Below, piece after piece: positions 20,106 to 25,779 of a DNA stretch of 25,779 nucleotides. The position numbers and the translations under genes were made by a program. Each line of letters opens with the position of its first letter. The stretch's first letter is position 1. The notes below the pieces were generated by a model. That model did not search any database and was not told the origin of the DNA. It saw nothing but the letters and a program-made list of their open reading frames with translations. This stretch comes from Rhodospirillaceae bacterium (GTDB lineage Bacteria > Pseudomonadota > Alphaproteobacteria > UBA8366 > GCA-2717185), in NCBI GenBank assembly GCA_002717185.1, contig PBDC01000064.1, positions 1 to 25,779 of the forward strand, written 5' to 3'.

Positions 20106-21518
20106 TTAAGTGCGCCGGAAATCGTCATCAAGGCGAATGATATCGTCCTCACCTAGGTAACTGCCCGATTGCACTTCGATCAAATGCAAGGGCCCTTGGC
20201 CTGGGTTTTCCAGGCGATGTTTTTCTCCGACCGGAATGTAGGTGGATTGGTTGGAAGCCAAATCAAAGGTATCATCACCTCGAGTAACCCGCGCAGTGCC
20301 AGAGACGACGACCCAGTGCTCCGCCCGGTGGAGATGGTATTGCAGGCTCAATCTGGCGCCCGGGTTAACGCAGATCCGTTTAACTTGAAATCTTTCATCA
20401 GAATCGATGCCCTTATACCAACCCCAGGGCCGATAAACTGTCAGGTGAGAGTGATGCTCAGGCCGCCCCTCTTGTTTGAAACATTCTACGATACTCTTAA
20501 CATTAGCAGAGCGACCTTTTGAAGCGACGAGGACAGCATCTTCGGTGGCAACAACCACCATATCGGTCAAGCCAATGGTTGCCAAAACAGGGCCTTCCGT
20601 CCGCAGATAGCTGCCACTTACCTCATGTGCAATGATATCGCCCATGAGGACGTTATCGCACTCATCATGTTCGCTGATGTTCCACAGAGAAGACCAAGTA
20701 CCAACATCACTCCAGCCCAATTCGGCAGGTACTACCGCTGCTTTGTCTGTTTTTTCCATCACCTCTACATCAATAGATCTAGCTGGGCACGCTTCATAGG
20801 CGTCTGCGTCTAGCCGGAGAAAGTCTAGATCCACCACGCTTCGGTTGACTGCGTCTTGACAGGCAAACAACATGACCGGGTTCAAACGTTCCAGCTCTTC
20901 AAGATAGGCATCAGCAGAAAAGAGAAACATCCCACTGTTCCAATCGTATCCGCCTTCTATCAACATTTGTTCGGCTAATTTTTTTGACGGTTTTTCGATG
21001 AAACGATCAACAACATGGGCCCCGTCGACACCTTTAAGGGGGCTACCTCGCTGGATATAACCATATCCTGTCTCGGGGTTAGTGGCCTCCATGCCAAAGG
21101 TTACAAGGTAACCTTTGGACGCAGCTTCCGTTGCCGCAGCGACAGAATTCTCAAAAGCGCTGGCGTCACCGATGACATGATCAGACGGTAACAGCAGAAC
21201 TAACGCATCACTCTTGTTAGCTCGAGCCAAGAGGGACGCGACGGCCGCAGCCGGTGCGGTCGAGCGGGCCATTGGCTCAAGAATTACCTCTGCTGGTTTA
21301 ACGCTAATCTCACGCAGTTGTTCAGATACTAGAAACCTATGTTCATCGTTGCATATCAGCATAGGGGCCGCAAAACAGCTCTTCGAGACACGCGCAACCG
21401 TTTCTTGCAATAGTGTTTGGTCAGTCACCATCGGCAGAAATTGTTTCGGATACGATGCTCGCGACAAAGGCCAAAGTCGCGTTCCTAAGCCGCCACACAA
21501 AATAGTTGGATAAATCAT
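20106..21518 (-). CDS. manC: Mannose-1-phosphate guanylyltransferase / mannose-6-phosphate isomerase
   Basis: This bifunctional type (also called AlgA, CpsB or XanB) makes GDP-mannose from mannose-1-phosphate and GTP, and often isomerises mannose-6-phosphate. The start at 21518 gives 470 residues, the typical length, right after TTTGAGGGGATG; an ATG one codon earlier is equivalent. The pyrophosphorylase signature GGLGTRLWPLSR is at 9-20, with FIEKP and WNSGMFLF further on. The C-terminal cupin (about 363-470) has QYHLHRAEHW at 393-402 and EVQSGSYLGEDDIIRLDDDF at the end. It follows the methyltransferase gene by 118 nt and feeds Gmd. Confidence 0.95.
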   Translation of the reverse strand: MIYPTILCGGLGTRLWPLSRASYPKQFLPMVTDQTLLQETVARVSKSCFAAPMLICNDEHRFLVSEQLREISVKPAEVILEPMARSTAPAAAVASLLARANKSDALVLLLPSDHVIGDASAFENSVAAATEAASKGYLVTFGMEATNPETGYGYIQRGSPLKGVDGAHVVDRFIEKPSKKLAEQMLIEGGYDWNSGMFLFSADAYLEELERLNPVMLFACQDAVNRSVVDLDFLRLDADAYEACPARSIDVEVMEKTDKAAVVPAELGWSDVGTWSSLWNISEHDECDNVLMGDIIAHEVSGSYLRTEGPVLATIGLTDMVVVATEDAVLVASKGRSANVKSIVECFKQEGRPEHHSHLTVYRPWGWYKGIDSDERFQVKRICVNPGARLSLQYHLHRAEHWVVVSGTARVTRGDDTFDLASNQSTYIPVGEKHRLENPGQGPLHLIEVQSGSYLGEDDIIRLDDDFRRT

Positions 21519-21639
21519 CATCCCCTCAAATCCACAAACTAATCGTCGCACCTACCTAGTCGCACAAAGCACGATACCGTTCCAATTTGAGAGCAGAAAC
21601 TTTGTATTAAATATTCTAAGGCCCATGCCAATCAGTTTT

Positions 21640-22386
21640 TCATTTCAGCTCATGCTTAATGAAGACACGGTGCCCCGCTACTGGCACCAAGTAAGGTCTT
21701 GTTCCCAGCGCTTCAAAAAATTCGTCCGTCGCCCGCTTGGCACCTTCAAAATCCCCATAGTCGTCAATGATAACCACACCGCCCTCTACAACTCTTGGGT
21801 AGAGATGCTCAAGTTCATGTTTGGTACTCTGATACCAATCAGTATCCAATCGCAGAAGGGCAATTTTCTCCGGGGCCTGATCAGGTATTGTCTCTTCGAC
21901 CGGTCCCCTCACCAAGCGGAATTTTTCATGGGGATAACTTGTCAGACAAAGATTCTGTTCGACTTCGCTTTCAGTAACTTTCATCCACCCTTGGCGAAGG
22001 ATGTTTTGGAGACCCATCATTGCTGTCCCATACACGTCACGATCTTCTTCCGTTGGCGCTGTCATGCCTTCGAAAGTGTCGAACAGCCATATCTTCGGCA
22101 AAATTCCGGTTTCTAATGCGGCTTCCGCCATCGCCATTGTGGAACCGCCCCTCCATACTCCGCATTCGACAAAGTCACCGTCTAATTTGTTTGTTGCAAC
22201 ATATCCGACAGCCTCGATTAACGCATAAATCCGATCAACACCGGTACAGGTGTAGGTCGGATGAACGAGATCAATGACGCGGCGTGCTGCCTCGTCCTGA
22301 TAGATGGAACCATGATATGTTTTGTTAATTTGATACCCTAAAGGGTACAGCGCAGTATTTACCAATCTTTTAAACAACTGCCACAT
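21640..22386 (-). CDS. TylF/MycF-family O-methyltransferase
   Basis: The protein has 248 residues and belongs to the TylF/MycF family (PF05711), SAM-dependent and metal-dependent enzymes best known from methylation of sugar hydroxyls on macrolides. VECGVWRGGS (73-82) is the SAM-binding motif. LFDTFEGM (101-108), LRLDTDWYQSTKHELEHLYP (178-197) and IIDDYGDFEGAKRA (206-219) hold the family's metal-binding and catalytic aspartates. Next to manC and gmd it may methylate a deoxyhexose of a surface polysaccharide; this is inferred from context. The start ATG at 22386 has GAGG 14 nt upstream, a long spacing. It is transcribed away from the sugar transferase. Confidence 0.87.
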   Translation of the reverse strand: MWQLFKRLVNTALYPLGYQINKTYHGSIYQDEAARRVIDLVHPTYTCTGVDRIYALIEAVGYVATNKLDGDFVECGVWRGGSTMAMAEAALETGILPKIWLFDTFEGMTAPTEEDRDVYGTAMMGLQNILRQGWMKVTESEVEQNLCLTSYPHEKFRLVRGPVEETIPDQAPEKIALLRLDTDWYQSTKHELEHLYPRVVEGGVVIIDDYGDFEGAKRATDEFFEALGTRPYLVPVAGHRVFIKHELK

Positions 22387-22955
22387 CGATTATTCTTGTA
22401 CCTCAAATTAAACAAAGAAACTGACTCTAAAAACCAGTCAAACCAACGCCATGAATTTTATCACGTTGTAAACAACGGAGCCAAGGAACTATATTTTCAC
22501 CACACTTAAGCAAGGACTTGGTGTATCACCTAACCCTTGACTGCCGCAGGGTACGAAATGCGTCGCCTAACCGGAATATATGATGCCGGCGCACCAATGT
22601 TATTGAGCGTGCTCGCTTTTCCCTCTTTTAGGTTGAGACCTATAAATCCGGCCACCAGTTAGAGAGGGCTCTGCATCCCACGTAGAACGGAGCCTCCGTC
22701 TCCTGAAGCACGTGCAATAGTTTCGCGCTATTGTAATTTAGGACTCCCACAACCCACCATAGCCAAACACTTCCAAGTACTATGCTGATAGGAATGACCT
22801 TATGGTACGACACTGATACTTTGGCGGTCTTGTCGACTCACAGCGAATCCAACACATTAAGTTAGGCGTGATTTTATCCCCTTGCCGATGAAACCGAACT
22901 TAACAAATATTCCAATCCCCCAAAATAAAAGCTCCTCAGATATCACGATATTTAT

Positions 22956-22984
22956 TTGCAAAACATTGGGTGTACACCTATTTT
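22956..22984 (+). promoter_or_regulatory. Candidate promoter with an operator-like palindrome
   Basis: TTGCAA (22956-22961) and TATTTT (22979-22984) stand 17 nt apart, each matching its sigma70 consensus at four of six positions. The perfect 10-bp palindrome GGTGTACACC (22969-22978) fills the spacer next to the -10. A repressor bound there would block the polymerase. The start codon of the sugar transferase is about 155 nt downstream of the predicted transcription start. Weak evidence. Confidence 0.35.
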
Positions 22985-23045
22985 CTGCACAATAAGTTCA
23001 TAATCGTGTATCCTAGATGAAACATTGGTACATTTTATGATATTT

Positions 23046-23071
23046 TTTCAGTTTGTTAGAAAAAACTGAAA
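23046..23071 (+). promoter_or_regulatory. 9-bp perfect inverted repeat upstream of the sugar transferase
   Basis: TTTCAGTTT and AAACTGAAA are separated by 8 nt, 74 nt before the sugar-transferase ATG. It may be a protein-binding site or, in RNA, a leader hairpin. No T-run follows it on the plus strand, so it is not a standard terminator in that direction. Confidence 0.4.
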
Positions 23072-23144
23072 TGGGAAAATAGTAATTCACGTTTTTATCT
23101 AACCTAGTATTCCATAAATCCAACCTGAGGAGACAGTTCAAGCT

Positions 23145-24566
23145 ATGTTGCCTCGTTCATCAATCGAAGAACTACGGGTATCAAATAACGAGGCACTATC
23201 GGGGACAACCCGAATTCGCGACCGATCAGCCTGGAGAATTAGCCTCATTTCAGCGGTTATTTTTGGCGACCTTGTATTGATATTTTTCAGCGGGTCCATT
23301 GCTTCAATTATACGATTTTCCAGCAGTTTCTCCGACCTTAATATGCAAACTGCAATAGGATTATCCCTACCAGCCATTGTGCTTATTTCCCTGTTCGGTG
23401 GATATAATCGCGAGAATATTACTTCGTCTTGGGCATCTACTCGAACTGTAGTCGCCGGAATTTTATGTGCATGGTCCTTTCTTCTTACGTTAGCATTTGC
23501 CCTAAAAGTCAGTCACAGTTTTTCTCGTGTGGAAACCGGTCTTTTCATTTCATTTTCCATAATTACACTTTCTCTATGGCGAACTGGTTCGGCAATATTC
23601 ATTCAGAAATTTATACTTCCTTACACTCGGGAAACCGTAATTTATGTCAGCGATCAAAACAGTATTATGGACTGTGTAAGAAGCTGTGATATCCTTGAAT
23701 TCATAAATGTTAACGAAGAAAAATGGGATTTTTTGGAAGGAAACCCAGAATTATTTCATATAATTTCTGCAAAAACTAGAAATGCAGATAAGGTTATTTT
23801 ATCTTTTGATTGTCTTAAAAACAGAAAAAGGTGGTCAGGTATTTTTCGTAATGTGGGTATTAATTGCGAGATAATTCCCCCAGAAATGGATTTTGGCCTT
23901 CCTCTAGGTCTCTCCAGCTGGGAGGGAAAACCCACAATTGTCGTTGCGCGATCCGCATTACGACTGCACGAACGTCTCCAGAAAAGATTATTGGATCTAT
24001 TTCTTGTCCTGCTCACTACTCCCGTTACCTTTCTACTGTTTATTTTTCTTGCCTTCCTCATAAAGGTTGATTCACCCGGCCCCATAATTTTTAAACAACA
24101 GCGGATCGGTACAAAAAACTCCAGGTTTACGATCTATAAGCTTCGTACAATGTCCAACGACAGGGCTGACGCAAACGGCGACGTATCTACAACAAGAAAT
24201 GACAGCCGAATCACCAGGTTGGGTTCCTTTATGAGACATAACAGCCTTGATGAATTGCCACAGCTATTTAATGTTTTGAAGGGCGAAATGAGCCTCGTCG
24301 GGCCTCGTCCTCACGCAATCGGTTCGCGGGCGGGAGGAAAACTTTTCTGGGACGCCGTACCAGACTACTGGCAAAGACATGCTATTAAACCAGGCATCAC
24401 TGGGTTAGCCCAAGTTCTGGGACTTCGCGGCGGCGATATCGATCAGGATCACCTTCGCAAGCGGGTGGCAGCCGACATAGATTATGCAAACCGCTGGTCA
24501 CTCGCCCTGGACATCCGAACTCTGCTTAAGACCATTCGGGTAATTGTTCATCCTCAAGCGTATTAA
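23145..24566 (+). CDS. Undecaprenyl-phosphate sugar-1-phosphate transferase (WbaP/ExoY-type)
   Basis: The enzyme starts polysaccharide synthesis by moving a hexose-1-phosphate from a nucleotide sugar to undecaprenyl phosphate in the inner membrane. It has 473 residues. Four N-terminal membrane spans are likely (about 32-55, 71-86, 102-121, 131-153), then a soluble middle region, a membrane hairpin at 284-307, and the catalytic bacterial sugar transferase domain (PF02397). Key motifs: KRLLD (280-284), FKQQRIG (316-322), YKLRTM (331-336), DELPQ (369-373) with the D-E pair, VGPRPH (385-390) and KPGITG (415-420). AGGAGA lies upstream of the ATG. The sugar cannot be named from sequence. Codon use is A+T-rich compared with the housekeeping genes. 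Confidence 0.93.
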   Translation: MLPRSSIEELRVSNNEALSGTTRIRDRSAWRISLISAVIFGDLVLIFFSGSIASIIRFSSSFSDLNMQTAIGLSLPAIVLISLFGGYNRENITSSWASTRTVVAGILCAWSFLLTLAFALKVSHSFSRVETGLFISFSIITLSLWRTGSAIFIQKFILPYTRETVIYVSDQNSIMDCVRSCDILEFINVNEEKWDFLEGNPELFHIISAKTRNADKVILSFDCLKNRKRWSGIFRNVGINCEIIPPEMDFGLPLGLSSWEGKPTIVVARSALRLHERLQKRLLDLFLVLLTTPVTFLLFIFLAFLIKVDSPGPIIFKQQRIGTKNSRFTIYKLRTMSNDRADANGDVSTTRNDSRITRLGSFMRHNSLDELPQLFNVLKGEMSLVGPRPHAIGSRAGGKLFWDAVPDYWQRHAIKPGITGLAQVLGLRGGDIDQDHLRKRVAADIDYANRWSLALDIRTLLKTIRVIVHPQAY

Positions 24567-24592
24567 CCACAATACTCCCTGCCAATGCGCCT

Positions 24593-25779
24593 TCATTCAA
24601 AATTTTGTTTCGCAAAATTTCTTTGTATTTCTATTCGCTTGATTTTCAATACTAAGTAAGAGGCTGGGCATAGGAAAAATGTTATTATTAAGAAATAACT
24701 GACGCTGACACCCTGTATTCCATAGAGCCAACCGACGCCAATGTTGGTAATCAACAAAAGAAGGTTGTTGGTAACGAGCCAACCGAAGACAGGAACCTTC
24801 GAGAAGCTACGAAAGTAGGATCCGACAATATGAGCCGCAATAAATGGCACGATAGAGGCCATTAACAGTGCAAGGCTCAATGTCGGCAAGAATCGGCTGC
24901 CAAGTTCATAACCATAGAATCGCAAGCCTTCAACGATGCCGAACCCACACAACCCTCCCAATCCAGCCAAAACGACTGTTGAAAAGCCGACGCGTTTCGC
25001 AACTGAATCGAGATGATGGAAATTACCCTTAGATGCAAGAGACCCCATTTCAGGAATCTTTGCTTCTAATACTGAAGCGGCAAGACGTTGAATACCTAAG
25101 ACGAGTTGAAGAGTAATACCAATTTGTCCCGCCGCCTCAGCACCATGGAACCTAAATATGACAGGTGTAATCATGAAGAAAGAGAAATACCCAACAACAG
25201 CCAAGACACCGTAGCGCCACTGAACGGGCAAAATTTCTTCTTGCCAAGAAAAATTCGGCTGCGCATCAGCGGTCTTCAGAGACGCAAAAAACTTTGTATG
25301 CCTTAAAATAATATATAAATTACCGATTAACAATGACATGGCGGTTGCGCTCGCCGCCCACAGGCCAAGGCCATTTTCCAAAGCGAAAAATGTCAATAGT
25401 AGGGCAAACCCTGTTTGCCAACCGCGAACTGAATAGATTTGGATCAACCGATTGCAACCCTCAAGGATTGCAACCAATCCCGAAAACACAAGGTTTAGGC
25501 CTGTTACAACGATAATGAAAAACCAAGGTGCTATCCACGCAATCTCTTCTTTCGCTCCACTTTCTATGTAAAAATACCCTCCAATCCCAACACCGAAGAT
25601 GAACAGGGTGCTAGCTATACCAAACCACTTCCCAACAAACTTGTATAAGGAATTCAGATTTGATTTTGCTGTTACAGACCCCTCTATTATGCCTACTTCG
25701 GACAGCGACAACCGCGCCCAATAGTGGCTAGCCGTATTGACAATCACCATTCCCAATGACATTTCAAAAAACGAATTAA
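24593..25779 (-). CDS. Polysaccharide flippase-like multi-span membrane protein (partial, 5' end outside window)
   Basis: The frame is open to the window edge, so the true start is probably beyond 25779; the first ATG inside is at 25762. At least 389 residues are seen, with about ten hydrophobic spans, among them FGIASTLFIFGVGIGGYFYI, WFFIIVVTGLNLVFSGLVAI, VVGYFSFFMITPVIF and WLVTNNLLLLITNIGVGWL. The pattern and the polysaccharide context fit a Wzx/MATE-like (MOP superfamily) lipid-linked oligosaccharide flippase, but no motif identifies it firmly; a different polytopic protein of the locus is possible. It ends 26 nt from the convergent sugar transferase. The DNA is A+T-rich like that neighbour. 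Confidence 0.7.
   Translation of the reverse strand, partial: NSFFEMSLGMVIVNTASHYWARLSLSEVGIIEGSVTAKSNLNSLYKFVGKWFGIASTLFIFGVGIGGYFYIESGAKEEIAWIAPWFFIIVVTGLNLVFSGLVAILEGCNRLIQIYSVRGWQTGFALLLTFFALENGLGLWAASATAMSLLIGNLYIILRHTKFFASLKTADAQPNFSWQEEILPVQWRYGVLAVVGYFSFFMITPVIFRFHGAEAAGQIGITLQLVLGIQRLAASVLEAKIPEMGSLASKGNFHHLDSVAKRVGFSTVVLAGLGGLCGFGIVEGLRFYGYELGSRFLPTLSLALLMASIVPFIAAHIVGSYFRSFSKVPVFGWLVTNNLLLLITNIGVGWLYGIQGVSVSYFLIITFFLCPASYLVLKIKRIEIQRNFAKQNFE
24600..24620. repeat. 8-bp stem-loop between convergent genes
   Basis: AAATTTTG and CAAAATTT enclose a TTTCG loop, within the last codons of the flippase-like gene and 33 nt past the sugar-transferase stop. It could stop plus-strand transcription weakly (CTTTG follows), but its stem is mostly A-T pairs. 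Confidence 0.3.

Larger units (their letters stand above)
22387..23144. other. Long A+T-rich divergent intergenic region
   Basis: These 758 nt separate the minus-strand methyltransferase from the plus-strand sugar transferase and carry no supported gene. Seen here are a CAATAG/CTATTG hairpin (22715-22733), a GGTGTACACC palindrome inside a candidate promoter (22956-22984) and a 9-bp inverted repeat (23046-23071). Base composition becomes clearly more A+T-rich from the middle of this gap onward. It probably holds the promoters of both genes. Confidence 0.55.

Noticed and set aside
22715..22733. CAATAG/CTATTG hairpin in the divergent gap as a terminator or IS end
   Set aside because: Short stem, no matching second end, and no transcript that should stop there.

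Overview
The window reads as chromosomal DNA of an alphaproteobacterium, most likely in or near the Rhodospirillales. The grounds are gene order and protein character: the tail of atpHAGDC, and the run rplU-rpmA / obgE-proB-proA-nadD-rsfS-rlmH-gpmI-envC-ctpA-DUF610-rppH, an arrangement typical of that class. No rRNA, tRNA, CRISPR array or intact insertion sequence is visible.

Layout. (1) 1-4421, plus strand: the end of atpH, then complete atpA, atpG, atpD and atpC, the F1 part of ATP synthase. (2) 4422-4952: a non-coding, A+T-rich gap between convergent transcripts. (3) 4953-15901, minus strand: a tightly packed housekeeping run, in transcription order obgE, proB, proA, nadD, rsfS, rlmH, gpmI, envC-like, ctpA, DUF610 and rppH. 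It joins proline and NAD synthesis, large-subunit ribosome maturation, glycolysis, cell-wall remodelling and mRNA 5'-end processing. (4) 15941-16805: the rplU-rpmA unit, with a good sigma70-type promoter, a structured leader and a strong intrinsic terminator. (5) 16831-25779: a surface-polysaccharide locus. Minus-strand genes are a GT4 glycosyltransferase interrupted by an in-frame stop, gmd, manC/algA-type and a TylF-family methyltransferase. A plus-strand WbaP/ExoY-type initiating sugar transferase follows, then a minus-strand multi-membrane-span flippase-like gene cut by the window edge. From about 22.4 kb the DNA is visibly richer in A+T, and the spacers are long, as is usual in variable polysaccharide loci.

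How the polysaccharide genes could fit together: ManC makes GDP-mannose; Gmd converts it to GDP-4-keto-6-deoxymannose; the WbaP-like enzyme puts the first sugar phosphate on undecaprenyl phosphate; the GT4 enzyme would add a sugar; the TylF-like enzyme may O-methylate one; the flippase-like protein would export the lipid-linked unit. The reductase or aminotransferase that should follow Gmd is not in the window.

I found no clearly new biological system. The observations most worth checking are the nonsense codon at the first glutamate of the GT4 EX7E motif, a candidate attenuator leader upstream of rplU, the intrinsic terminator only about 40 nt before obgE, and perfect palindromes in the gpmI, gmd/GT and sugar-transferase upstream regions.
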